NCBI GenBank assembly: GCA_036897095.1
Contig: JAYMSP010000061.1
Span: 1-64,000 of the forward strand
Reading direction: 5' to 3'
From: Plantago elongata
Taxonomy: Eukaryota > Streptophyta > Magnoliopsida > Lamiales > Plantaginaceae
Length of the DNA: 64,000 bases
Shown: piece by piece, positions 44,799 to 55,719 of the stretch
Layout: the number at the start of each line of letters is the position of its first letter
Numbering within the stretch: the first letter of the stretch is position 1
Translations under genes and position numbers: made by a program
Notes under the pieces: model-generated
The model's input: the letters and a program-made list of their open reading frames with translations, nothing else
Databases searched by the model: none
What the model was told of the DNA's origin: nothing

Positions 44799-45069
44799 CT
44801 CCGTCTAGTCTTTTAAAACTTCCTAGCTTTCCTTTTTTGTCATCTCGTTACAAACTTCTTAAACCATAAACGGAAAGTTTTTATCCCACTAACTAATTTT
44901 TTATTATATCTCTTTCCTACTTCATCATCATTTTATTCAATCTATATCTTACTTTGTCATTTAATTATCACTTTACCAACATAATACCGCACACAAATCA
45001 TTATTCTATCAGTTTTCCTTCATTGAGAGAAAGTAAGTCCCTAGGAAGTTATTATTGGACCGGAGGGAG
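44799..45069. mobile_element. Stowaway-like MITE
   Basis: Begins CTCCGTCTAGTC and ends GGACCGGAGGGAG, flanked by TA (44797-44798 and 45070-45071). The length is 271 bp. Confidence 0.75.
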
Positions 45070-45553
45070 TACATAATATGTATATAAAGGATATACAATT
45101 CATATTATAAATTATAACACGAAGATTTTTCTACACATGTTTATTAAGTTAGAACAATTAATTAACAAGATTCGAAAAATTGTAGAGGTCATGTCTATCT
45201 ATATCATATATATTACACGAGGCATTTCGTCATTTTACTGTTAAACGGGTCAGGTTCATACAACCTGGATTTAAAATCTATTCGAAATAATAAAAGTTCA
45301 GGCCCGGGTTGGAGATATACTCGAACCAGTTACATACCTTTGTAAAAAAGACTCGACCAACATTTTATAGTTAAGTTAGTAAAACATATGTTTTTTGAGA
45401 GAGGGTTGCAGGACTGCATGGTGGGTGCCAAGAAAATTACCATAACATGTAAGATTATGTCTACAAAATATTACCCCGTCCAAATCATATTTAACTTTAT
45501 GTGGGTCCAAACACAAATTGTAAGAGAAGAATGAATAAAATATGATAATAATA

Positions 45554-45824
45554 CTCCCTCCGTCCCAAGTTGAACTTTGCCATGGCCCCGGACACAAGTT
45601 TAAGAAAAAACTGAATACCGGTGATAAGATTTTTCTGATTTTTTAATTTACTTGGATCTTCAGATCGATGTGTACTTAACTGTTTGGAATTGAATTAAAA
45701 TTTCGGTTTTAAAAGTAGGACATATAGTATAAAGTAGGAAAAAACTAAATAAAGTAGGAGAAGAATTTTCCATTTAAGGGATGTGAAGATAAAGTTTGGA
45801 CGGACCAAAATGATTAAAATGGAG
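45554..45824. mobile_element. Stowaway-like MITE, degraded
   Basis: The left end CTCCCTCCGTCCCAAGTTGAAC is clear and flanked by TA. The right end is worn (TTTGGACGGACC about 30 bp before a final GGAG-TA). A second left-end-like motif at about 45476 suggests nesting. Confidence 0.4.
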
Positions 45825-47503
45825 TACGAGAAAATGAAGTTGCAGGCGGAAAGAGTAATAAAGTATAAAAAAGATTGAAGAAAATACCAGAGATCGTGAA
45901 AATATATGATAGATGGTAAATAAAAAAGGAAATAGATTTTTGCATTTAAGTTATGTGAAGTTGATTGAGATGTTTCAAAATCGAATGCAGTGTCGAATTC
46001 GGGAGTCAGAACAAAGAGAGTAATTCTTATGTGTTTGCTGGGGAACCCACATACTACTTCGGGATTGTTGGGAGCCAACCATATAAAGTGTGTTATTAAT
46101 TTTTCTTACATTTGGTTCGAGTTGAAGGGATACATTTTACTTTATAAAAAAAGTAACATCTATCAGTTGTTAATTAACGGGTGGAGTATATGTTATCTAC
46201 TTGCGGGGTCCTGAACGGGTTCAATTTGGATCAAATCAATTACAAAGTAAATTCGACATGATGAGTCGTATTTTACACTATTTATAGCTACCATAATAGC
46301 TTTTGGATGTTAAATATGATTGATTTTGTTTATAAATGTTATTTTCTCGATTAATATATGTATTTTATTTATTATTGAAAGTGACTATATAGTGACATCG
46401 TCACGGGTTAATATTAATTATGTGTATAAAATAATTTATTAACTATTAACTAACTTATCAATTATATTGAAATATTATTTAATCAGCTTATTCTGCCAAA
46501 TCAAATACAAAATCAATTTTGATTACGCAGATCCATATGCCAGCGACCACAACGAGTATAATCTGAATGGATCTAATTTAATGGATCTCAAGGGAACAAA
46601 CCTAGGTGGACAACAAGTCTTGTCCATGAAAAACGTTTCATGCAGGGTCAATTAGCAATTTAAATATGGAATTGGACTCTTAGATATCGCACAGTTTTCT
46701 CGTGGATCCCTTTATGGTTCATCATTCAGGTTTTTGAGGAAAATATGCAATCGCCAAACTTACATAACATGTGGAGTATGGGAATATTCAGAGGCGGACC
46801 AAGAAGTATATAGAGAAATTTATCTTTAAACCCAAAGACTTTGAGAAATAAGAAATTTAAAAAATCAAATACAATTATATTCACATTATGCATAAATAGT
46901 ACAGTCGTTAAAACACTCGTTGACATGTTTTATTACATAAATAAATTTATAAGTAATCTTAACTTATATTCAATTTGTATATATCGCCTCTAAATTTATG
47001 TAGGCATATACCTCTTTCATTCCGGATTAAAAAAAATTTAGATTCGAGTACAAGTTATAAGAAAATATTTATTAAATAGAAAAGAAGAAGAAACCGTGAT
47101 TAAGTTGCAAGATGATGAATAAATTATAAATATCGTAAAAAAAATATCAACGTTCGATAATGAAAGTTAAATTGAATTTAATACCTTTAGTATTAGTATT
47201 TACTATCTAGCATGTGATGGAAATGGCCAGCTGCCAACCAAATACGATATGCATTCCACCAAATGGCTTATTCAATTCCACCAAATGGCTTATTCAGTTC
47301 ACTCCCATCAGGACCTTTCATTATATCATTTAGATTGCGGTCAAGAGCCTCAAACAGAATTTGTTTGTCATGGGTGCTTCATCCCAGATTATCAACTTTG
47401 TACTCTTAAGGAGTTATGTTAGTTCACTTCCATGTGTAATTCGACTGCACATTGTGGTCTCGTCCACCAGCAATGGAATATTAAATCTAGAGTGGGTTGT
47501 ACG

Positions 47504-47525
47504 CCCCCCCCCCCCCCCCCCCCCC
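47504..47525. repeat. Poly-C tract (22 bases)
   Basis: Twenty-two consecutive C on the + strand, poly-G in the helicase sense strand. A tract this long is also prone to sequencing or assembly error. Confidence 0.9.
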
Positions 47526-48125
47526 TCCGGGAGAAGAAGTGAAGCCATGTCACTTGATGCAACGTGTAAAACAATATCACGTCTACCACGCAATGCAGAG
47601 CATATTGTATTCCACAGAAATGTTTTACCTGTACCACCATAACCGTATAGGAAGAAAACTCCGCCACTACCAAAATCAACGACATTCTTTATAGTATGAT
47701 ATAAAGACCTCTGCTCATCGGTTAAACATGGATATAAACGATTGAAGGTTTCTTGCATCTCATCAACATCATACGACATTTCCTCAATTATCGAATTGTT
47801 CATACCATTATTAATCACGGCATTGTCAAGGATGGGTATACCTTCGAAACCACTCAAGCTAAATCCATTCCTAGCGAGCAGAGTTTCTATCTCAACAAGA
47901 GCAAAATTCTTCAACTGTTCCTCACTAAATTGTAGATCTACAATGATAAATTAATGAGTATTGGTTGCATTTACTTATAAATGGTATAAGAAATATTGAA
48001 AATAGCTTTATTCTTTTCAATATAGTAATATAAATTAATTCATTTGCAAATTAATTTTGTTGTCTACCTCAATTCTACATAAGATTTTAGATTATATATA
48101 CATATCACATATCCCTATTTCAATT

Positions 48126-48128
<3 letters not shown>

Positions 48129-48157
<29 letters not shown>
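48129..48157. repeat. (TA)n microsatellite
   Basis: About 14 TA units inside the Helitron helicase intron. Confidence 0.9.
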
Positions 48158-48159
<2 letters not shown>

Positions 48160-48559
48160 ATGATTAATATAGTAATCCCCCTTCTTTTTAAAGTTTACAA
48201 TTTGCCAATTTAAAGTTTTTGGTAAATTTATCTTTCATTTTTGGAAAACTCACTATTACATAAAGTTATTAGTTTTTTAAGACTATTTCATACTTTATCC
48301 AATATATCTAACAATTTTTTTGCCTATACTAAATTAGTTTTAGAATCTCATACTCCCTTGCTGTATAATTGTACGTAGGCACAACGCATTACTTAGTCTT
48401 AGAGAAATAAGGGAAGTATCTGAAACACACACAAATATAGAAGTTACATTATTAAGAAGCAAATTAAAGGAATTAATAGACATAGCATTATTCCTTGAAT
48501 AAATTGAGCACCAAACGATTAATATTCTCATGTTGGTGCGAAATGTAGTTGGTACATGT

Positions 48560-49140
48560 CTAAAAGTACAGGCCGGTTTTCAAAATTCCTTTAAGAACTT
48601 GGGAATAACTTAATATAGCATTTTGATATGGAAGATTAGTTAGATATCTTGATATAATGTTGTTTCCGGTTAAGATTGTAGCTGCAAAAATTCATAGTAA
48701 CAAGAGTAATCGAACAGTACAAAGAAGAAACTCTATCACACTTACTGTAGATAGATCACAAACCAAAAAGCAAGAAACAAAGAATTCAGATTTAACCCTG
48801 GACGAGTCAGCAGTGAGACCACTTCCCCTTAAGCTAAATTGTCCGCCTATAGTAAGCTTCAGACCTTCCTCAGACAATTAGCTCCCAAGGTACAACGTCC
48901 AATCTCAGCAACCGTTGGAAGCTCAGCAGCAGAAGCTCTGTCGAACTTCTGTGGTGAAGAACACTCGAATATCTAAAGTGCAAAAGGAAAAACAGAGAGG
49001 AGAGGAATTTATGGTGTTCTCAAACAAGTGAGGACTTGGGGTATATATAGCTGAGAAAAAAAGTAACAGCTAGATAGACGTCAAGCCAAAATTCGTAACT
49101 GATGTTTTAATTCTCACATTAACATCACCAGTAGTGGGGA
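48560..49140 (-). repeat. LTR-like repeat, copy 2 (fossil)
   Basis: Inverted relative of 538-1000, nested in the Helitron helicase intron. Read on the minus strand it holds a TATA-like CTATATATACCCC at about 49040 and the shared block ending near 48690. It is probably a solo or partial LTR. No internal domains are visible; family (Copia-like?) and age are uncertain. It must be younger than the Helitron insertion if the intron was originally short. Confidence 0.35.
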
Positions 49141-50194
49141 TGTTTTGATTTTTGATATTAAACCTCTTCTCATTTAAGAAGAACAATCTGAAAGATTAGA
49201 TGAAAGGCCAAAAGTTGTGCTCTATGGAAAATCGCAGTAAAAAAAAATGTTTGAACATTTTTTGCTTGGAAATTCTTAGTTCAAAGTTACCCACTTAACA
49301 CTTTATAATACATAACATTTTGGCTCTCTTTTGGTTGCCTCTTGCAACCAATTCCCCAACATATAATTCTTTTGCACATATAATAATAGAAATCTTACCA
49401 GGATTTTGTAGTTTCTTCCGCATCATGTACTGAATGTCATCTGACAAATACTCCCATGAGTTCTCCCACACATGCGCGGGTCTTGACATGCTAACCGACT
49501 GAAGTATAATAGCAAACAAATGGCGAAGGAAACGTCCAGATGCCCAAAAACACGCTTCCTCTATAGCATAAATGTACTCCTTATCGTCGTCTAGTAAACC
49601 AAGAGCGAACCATGCATCACGGTAAGTTGGATGTAGAACACCACCCACCGTTCGAAGATCCTCTTAACATGTAGCACCGTGAATATGATTCAACATTATC
49701 CTCATGTAATAAAGAGGACCGATATTAATTGGGAGGTGACAAATACGTCCAACTTTATTGTTGAACTGCTTCATGTCCTTCTAAACTTTTAGTTTAGAAT
49801 CCCAAACATAATGCTTAGGGAACTCAGCATATAGATATATATATGTGCCTCGGGATGGTGTTTATTGAACTCCATCCACATCAGAAACTTCGTCTCATAT
49901 GTTTCTCAAGTAAATCAGTAATTAAATCACATCTTTAAATGTGATTGATTGTTCCCCCTCCATATGAAAGGATAATCGCTCGACTGGTGGATCCTTATAA
50001 TGAATATCAAATCCAAATAGACGCCAAGAAAATTCACATGTTGATACGTAACGACACTTGACATAATCTTGACCTCGTTGTCCACAGTTATTTTTGCACC
50101 GATTCTATCCACACCTTTGTTGACATACTTGAATGATATTTTATTGAATTGGCCTTATTGCACCATTCAACATTAATGTGGGCCTAGTATTTCA

Positions 50195-51485
50195 TCAATA
50201 GGAAGGGATTATGTGGAATAATATACCTGAAATAGTTAATTGAATAAAATTAGTTAAGCAAACAATTACTGAAAACTTTAGCGAATAGTCAATGATAAGT
50301 GCATTTCTAAATAATAAGAACCTAAGTTTATGAAAATGATAATTAAATGTGCCTATTATCAATGATATCTCCATTATTATCGATAGTGCATTATGTATTA
50401 TGTCTCTTGTATACATGGTATTCATTGCCATCAAATGTAGTCCGATCGTTAAAAGACTTAGAAAATTTCTTGGAGCACTTTTTCCGTCATGCATACAGGT
50501 TGCAGTTGGACAAAGTGCACCGCACGGACCGTGAACCATAAAATCAAACACATCTTTGTAGTACTCTGGATTTAGTTCCTTATCTGGTATCTCAGCAGGG
50601 ATGAATTCATCTATATCATCTGCAATCATGTTTTTGGCCCCTCGATCAACCCAAAGAAGAATATGTGCATGTGGAAGACCCCGTTTCTGGAATTCAATAG
50701 TGTAGACAATTGCAAAACACACAAAAATAACTTAATAATAAATATTTTACATCAAAATATAAAATATTAATTAGTCAATAAAATTTACAGAGTTAACACA
50801 AACCTCCAACTGCATTTCCGAAAATATTCTCTGTCTTCAAATTCTTTATAAGTGCGTCTAACTTCATCTTGAAGACATGACTCAATACATCGGGTCTATC
50901 CTCTGAACGTGGTCCTTTAGACTCCATAAACCTTGTAATCTCAGGCCATTTCGGATTACATGTGAAGGTGATAAATAGTTCAGGGTAACCTACGCTCTTG
51001 CAAATGGCCATAGTGTCCTGAAAATTTTGAACCATATACCTAGGACATCCGATAAAAGAAGATGGCAGGACAAATCGTTTGCCAACAGACCCAGCCGGAT
51101 CATTTGGATCTATATCACCTGTTCTAATGGCATCGTCGATTGACCTATAATTATCATATCTCAATAATGGTTGATTCCTTATCACAAAAGAAAGCCTCTG
51201 CGATTCCATCATCATGTAACCATCTACTATGACCTGTTGAAGCAATTTCCTACTGAGTAGTATTGTTTGTGCCTCATTGGCACGATCAAATAGACGATAG
51301 CACAACCACTCCTTTATAGTAACTTTTTGCCTTATACCCTTTGACTGTTGGTGTGAGCAATTTCGGTGTGATATCCATCTTCGCCATATGAGAAAAGTAA
51401 CGGATACAAGGTAGCTCGGATGAAATTCTGAAATTCTCTTAAAATAATCATGCTTATTCTCCAGTATAATGTTACATGGATACAT
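50195..51485 (-). pseudogene. Helitron Rep-domain segment
   Basis: Encodes the Helitron-like N region and the replication initiator (HUH) region with RGLPHAHILLW. Two open stretches (51485-50793 and 50722-50590) are joined in phase by a short intron-like gap of about 100 bp. Beyond 50590 the reading frame shifts and similarity continues weakly (KSFNDRTTFDGNEYHVYKRH). In a working element this protein nicks and joins single-stranded DNA ends. Confidence 0.75.
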
Positions 51486-51500
51486 ATCGTACTCTTCGTT

Positions 51501-52435
51501 ACCTTCATATTGTAATTTAGAAATAAGATTAATAAATTTATAGAACCTTATCAGATATATCTAACAATGAAACAACAATACTCCGGTTGGTTAATCGGAT
51601 TTCATTGATGTGCTACAATCACCTAATATTTACTAAAGTTAATTAATTTAACTGCTTGAGAGTTGAATGTTCAGTGGCAAATTGATATTGGGATAAATGT
51701 GACCTAATGAAGGGATCAAAGAGGCGTATAGTTTTGGTAAAGTGTGAAACATAGTTAGATTAAAGTATTAAATTATAATATAATCCTCATTATAAAGCAA
51801 AATACACACAACCATTATTTCAAGAATCTTTCCATACAAAATTGAGCAATTTCATTAGGAATTGAAGTATAATTCATAGTTTATTTGTGAAGGTGATCTA
51901 TGTCAATTTTGAACGTAAGTACTGAAATTGAACAAACAATCACAAAATAAAGTACCGTTTATGAATTTTTCTCAAAATAAGGTAGCAAAATGGACGGAGT
52001 ACTCAATTTGGACAGAATATCTACTTAAGATACCAAAATAAGTCGGTAAAAAACAAATGTACCTTTTTCAGAAATGACACAACGTAAGGTACATATATAA
52101 GATTTTTCATTGTCTATATATATTGCATGAAAAACCATAAAAATCGGTATATTATTTATATTTTTATATTATATATGTTATGAATTACTCCCTCCGTCTC
52201 GGGAAGAGTGCAACATATTCCGTTTTTTATGTCTATGTAGAGGTGAAAATTTTAATCAAACTTTCAATTTGACTTGAAAATTATTTTTAATTTTGAATAA
52301 CTTGAAAAAATTATTTTTAATTTTGAATAACGACTCAAGTGTAATTAGCTAGAGAAGTGTAATTAGAGAATTTGAGAGGATTAAATGGAAATTCTTCCTA
52401 TTAATTATATATGGTAATTGTCTTATTTAGAGTAT
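51501..52435. other. Intergenic, no gene seen
   Basis: AT-rich. A lone Stowaway-type end (ACTCCCTCCGTCTCGGG) sits at about 52187, with no clear partner. A near-exact 30-bp direct repeat (GACTTGAAAATTATTTTTAATTTTGAATAAC-type) lies at about 52270-52330. Confidence 0.45.
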
Positions 52436-52439
52436 AATC

Positions 52440-52841
52440 CATTGAGAAACTTTTAGATGTGGTGTGATACAAAGTGTACATTTGCTTATCCATGCCAGTG
52501 ACTTTCTAAAGATAGCCTCCGAATTTTTTGCCGCAGCCATATGATCAATAACTGATCGGGGAACAATTACTTCTCGATCGATATGTATGTTTTTTAGAAC
52601 ACTTGTACATGACCCAACTCGTAAAACTTGGGGCAGCTAATATGAACAAAAATAGCGAAGTTAGAAAGTAACTGAATATGTTAAGGGTTAATATGAGCAA
52701 AGTAGACAACGTCACAAACCTAATGGTCAATTTTGCCCATGCATCGGTTGATTGAAACGCAACATACTCAAAAATCATAATTATCAGTTCATCTGGTATA
52801 GTGTGGAAGGGAGGGTGGGATGGAATTGATACGCCGGCCAT
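52440..52841 (-). pseudogene. F-box gene fragment, frameshifted
   Basis: The first exon (52841-52713) encodes MAGVSIPSHPPFHTIPDELI, then IMIFEYVAFQSTDAWAKLTI, an F-box-like start of the At2g35280 type (IPDELI...IFEYVA...AKLT). A donor (ATTAG|GTTTGT) and an acceptor (CATATTAG|CTGCCC) about 90 bp on join in phase to SCPKFYELGHVQVF, where a stop follows. One frame over, the sequence goes on for about 45 residues as KNIHIDREVIVPRSVIDHMA, AAKNSEAIFRKSLAW. A one-base shift therefore appears to have broken the gene. F-box proteins of this group are substrate adaptors of SCF ubiquitin ligases. Identification rests on a short match. Confidence 0.5.
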
Positions 52842-52849
52842 GTTAATCA

Positions 52850-54990
52850 GTATGAACAGGTATGAACTTAGTCATATATATATATATAGAGGAAATAAAT
52901 AATGCATGTACAGTTCATATTTAATTTTGAAAAACTTCTTATCAACACGAAATTCTAACAAATAAAATTAGTTGTATAATGAAAAATAGTGTTTTAACAT
53001 ACATCATAGTTCACTGTGCCATATAAATAGGAAACACTATAAAAAGTTCGGGACATCCGGCTTGATGAATAGGTTTAATTTCGAATATGTTTAGTTTTGT
53101 AGAACAATAGTTTATATAATAATGAATAATTTCTTCCTTATTCTCTATGTTGTACATTGTATTAATTTGAGCGAAGCTTGTAATTAGGAGACTTTAACAA
53201 CTATAATTTGTTAACACAATTGACCAACATACAATGTGGAAGGAGTATTACACCAAAATTTGATCTACATAGAACATGAAAAGGATAAATTAAAATTTTA
53301 TTATTTTGAGTCTTGGGAATTCTACATCATTGTTAACTATATGTAGCATATTTCTTTTGGATTTTAATCCTTTACTTTTATTATATATAGATTATTTTAA
53401 TTTAATTCAGTTTAGTAAATTTTAATTAGTAGAAATAAATCCTTTAATTAGAATGTAAATCCCAATTTTTGGGTTGTGAATTGTGATCAATAATATACTA
53501 GAAAGGCGTTATTCACGTGATAGTATTTAAACATATTTGAACAAGTACACATCAATCATGAATTTTATCGAACTTTAATTAAACCACTGATCCATTTAAT
53601 ATCCGTGTGAATGTGACCTCTAACACAAGAACCATAATGGTTTTTGGATTTTAAGGAGTGGAATGTTTGACGTGGAAGTACAGTGATGGTTTATTTGATT
53701 TTATTTTAAAAAGTCTCAAATTACAAATACAAGTGGGTTTTAGTTAAATCCATAAATGGAAGTGTATAGAATTTACTACTTAGAGGTAAAGAATACATTT
53801 AAACGAACCTTTTTATATAAAGGGAGTAAAATTGACTGACAATTGCAACATATATAATTATAAACATAAAAATGTATATATAGTTCACTTACAATAACGT
53901 TTAAAAAGATTAAATCTACATATAAAAATATTAATTTGTCTCCACCCTATCAAAGTCCATCACTTTCAAAAATTCGAATTCGTGTTTATTTGGAACATTA
54001 ATCTATGATAAACTCTATTTCCTTTTTGTATTCTTTTAGAAAATGTTGTGTATAGATGGTGACTACTACAGACTGATGGCTCCAACCTCGATATTTCTAC
54101 ATTCATGAACACAAATTATCTGATCTATTGTCAAACTCTAATTTTACTAATTTAGCTTTCCAAAGTTAAAAATTCAGAATTCACCCCATATTTAAAATCT
54201 AATGGTGTATCATAATTTTATATGATATTTGTAATTCGTAATTAGTTTATAGGGGATTGATCAGCCCTTTCACACCATGACCAAACATTACAAAGCTTTT
54301 CTTCACTCAACTTTCGTTCTAATCAGGGCAGATCTTAAAATTCATGTTGTATGTAAGAGCCCAAATTTGTAATAACAATAGGAAGTTAATAATATAAAGA
54401 TTAATATCATGATAGCAATAAAAAGTTAAAATATAAATAAAAGTACATTATAAACGATTAATACTATGTGATTTTATTTCAAATAACACTTGCAGTGTTA
54501 TATTTTTAAGGTTATATATATTGTACCCCCTCTGTTTAGAATCCATCTTTCTGCGGATCTGAAATAAGTTTTAAGAGAAAAATTAATAAAGTAGGAGAGA
54601 TGTGATAAAATAGATAAAAATTAAATAAAGTAGGAGTGATAGTATAAAGTAGTAGATATATTTTCTACATTTTCTATTTAATGAATGAGAAAATAAAATT
54701 ATAACGAATCAAAGATGAAATTGAAACGGAGAGAGTATATTGTTTCATTAGAAATTTAGTTAATTTTTGAATTTTATATGGGCCTCTAAATCTTTGAACC
54801 TACCTGATTTTAGTGTATTTTTAGATGTAAAGAAAATTATGACATATTAGTACCAGTACATATCCAAGCCATATAAATATCAATTCTGAGAATATAAATC
54901 ATAAGTCACATTAATTTCACATTAAACAAAGAAAAGAATCGTAGCAATTGGCCAATAATTGATTATCATCTCAAAGCACATATGATCAAG
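52850..54990. other. Intergenic, no gene seen
   Basis: AT-rich DNA holding one Stowaway-like MITE (54526-54735). Nothing else recognised. Confidence 0.5.
54526..54735. mobile_element. Stowaway-like MITE
   Basis: Begins CCCCCTCTGTTTAGAATCC and ends GAAACGGAGAGAG, flanked by TA (54524-54525, 54736-54737). The length is 210 bp, with the internal AAATAAAGTAGGAG words typical of the group. Confidence 0.7.
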
Positions 54991-55001
54991 TGTTTGATGG
55001 A

Positions 55002-55712
55002 TTATTTGAAACTTCCATTGGAAAGCAAATTATGTGGAATCCCATAAACCTCCGAGACATCAATGTGGTTGTGGTGGCGCTGCCTAATGTTCTGATACTG
55101 CTGTCCGTGATTCGCTGCTGCAGGGCCCACATCTTCATCGTCCAGTGGCAAGCGATCAAAAGTCGCGTTCATGAACGTTGCAGCCATGATCACCACAGGA
55201 CCAGAAGCAATAAGTGGTCCCACCACACCCCCTCCGACAACTTGGCCCTGGGCTCCAGCTAGATAAATAGTGAGGCCAGTCACGCCAGGTGGTGCCGGTG
55301 GGGGCAGGACCGAGCCAAGAAGTGATAGGATCTCAAACCGTCCATGGAGAGTCATGATTGATCCAGTAGAGGAGGGTTGTCGCAATGTAACATTGGTCAC
55401 GCACCCAGTCGCACTGAGCACACATACCCCACGTTGTTTCTTGCGCGCATAATTAACTAAACTTTCACTCACATCACAACCTGAAGTGACCTCCATGGCA
55501 TGTGCTTTTAGCGCGTTGGCACTGTCTCTTGTGATAATGATTGGGGGCTTAGGCTTGTTCTTCGAGCCAGCAGGCCTGCCACGGGCTCTGCGCACCGGTT
55601 CGGGTTGGACTGTTGTGGATTTGCGGACTCCAAGTAGGTCATGATCCACTTGGACATGGTCCAAAGTGCTTTTGGTTGAATTTGGGATTGTGAGGTCTGC
55701 TCCCCCAGCCAT
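55002..55712 (-). CDS. AT-hook motif nuclear-localized protein (AHL, clade A)
   Basis: Single-exon gene, 236 residues. AHL proteins bind AT-rich minor grooves and matrix attachment regions, form oligomers through their PPC domain, and regulate hypocotyl growth, flowering and hormone genes. Visible: AT-hook [14 protein letters not shown] at residues 44-57; PPC domain about 65-185, with GRFEIL at 124-129 and the [11 protein letters not shown] core at 151-161; acidic LDDED after it. One AT-hook plus GRFEIL and no introns fit clade A, type I. The start at 55712-55710 ([10 protein letters not shown]) is preferred over the in-frame ATG at 55868, because the longer N-terminus ([13 protein letters not shown]...) is unlike the family. 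The tail ends [10 protein letters not shown]. Intact. Which AHL orthologue it is cannot be settled here. Confidence 0.93.
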   Translation of the reverse strand: MAGGADLTIPNSTKSTLDHVQVDHDLLGVRKSTTVQPEPVRRARGRPAGSKNKPKPPIIITRDSANALKAHAMEVTSGCDVSESLVNYARKKQRGVCVLSATGCVTNVTLRQPSSTGSIMTLHGRFEILSLLGSVLPPPAPPGVTGLTIYLAGAQGQVVGGGVVGPLIASGPVVIMAATFMNATFDRLPLDDEDVGPAAANHGQQYQNIRQRHHNHIDVSEVYGIPHNLLSNGSFK

Positions 55713-55719
55713 ATTCTTG

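Larger units (their letters stand above)
43321..47224. other. Intergenic with MITEs, no gene seen
   Basis: Contains the Stowaway-like elements listed separately; otherwise AT-rich, with short open frames that carry no recognised domain. Confidence 0.5.
47230..49762 (-). pseudogene. Helitron Pif1-like helicase segment
   Basis: SF1B helicase with Walker A (GYGGTGKT), the VASSDMASLLLP segment, TTHSRFNIPL and DEAPM. The intron at 49398-47938 contains the inverted LTR-like repeat. A 22-base C tract (47504-47525) replaces the usual two-glycine LLPGGRTAHS by a seven-glycine run. A stop lies soon after GSELT. The region ends near 47230 with a 22-bp direct repeat (CCACCAAATGGCTTATTCAA twice). Confidence 0.75.
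47225..51500 (-). mobile_element. Decayed Helitron (rolling-circle transposon)
   Basis: Minus-strand order is Rep then Pif1-type helicase, as in plant Helitrons. Rep part: 51485-50793 (FVLPSSFIGCPRYMVQNFQD, ELFITFTCNPKWPEI) and 50722 onward (EFQKRGLPHAHILLW, with the HxH metal site of HUH nucleases, then FMVHGPCG). Middle: about 50112-49927 (VERLSFHMEGEQS type) and 49762-49400 (GGVLHPTYRDAWFALGLLDD). Helicase: 47937-47230, with Walker A GYGGTGKT at 47621-47647 and WDEAPM near 47380. An intron with good sites separates NPG|GTAAGA (49399/49398) from TGTAG|ATCTACAA (47937). The helicase end is missing. In-frame stops in the helicase part and the lack of the C-terminal half make it non-autonomous now. 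TC and CTRR termini were not located. Confidence 0.85.

Noticed and set aside
46467-46655. 62-codon open frame (DPYASDHNEYNLNGSNLMDL)
   Set aside because: Balanced composition, but no known motif, no start context or neighbours to support a gene.
52187-52205. Lone Stowaway-type end ACTCCCTCCGTCTCGGG
   Set aside because: No inverted partner with a TA flank was found within about 400 bp; similar lone ends occur at 38232-38246 and 25228-25240.
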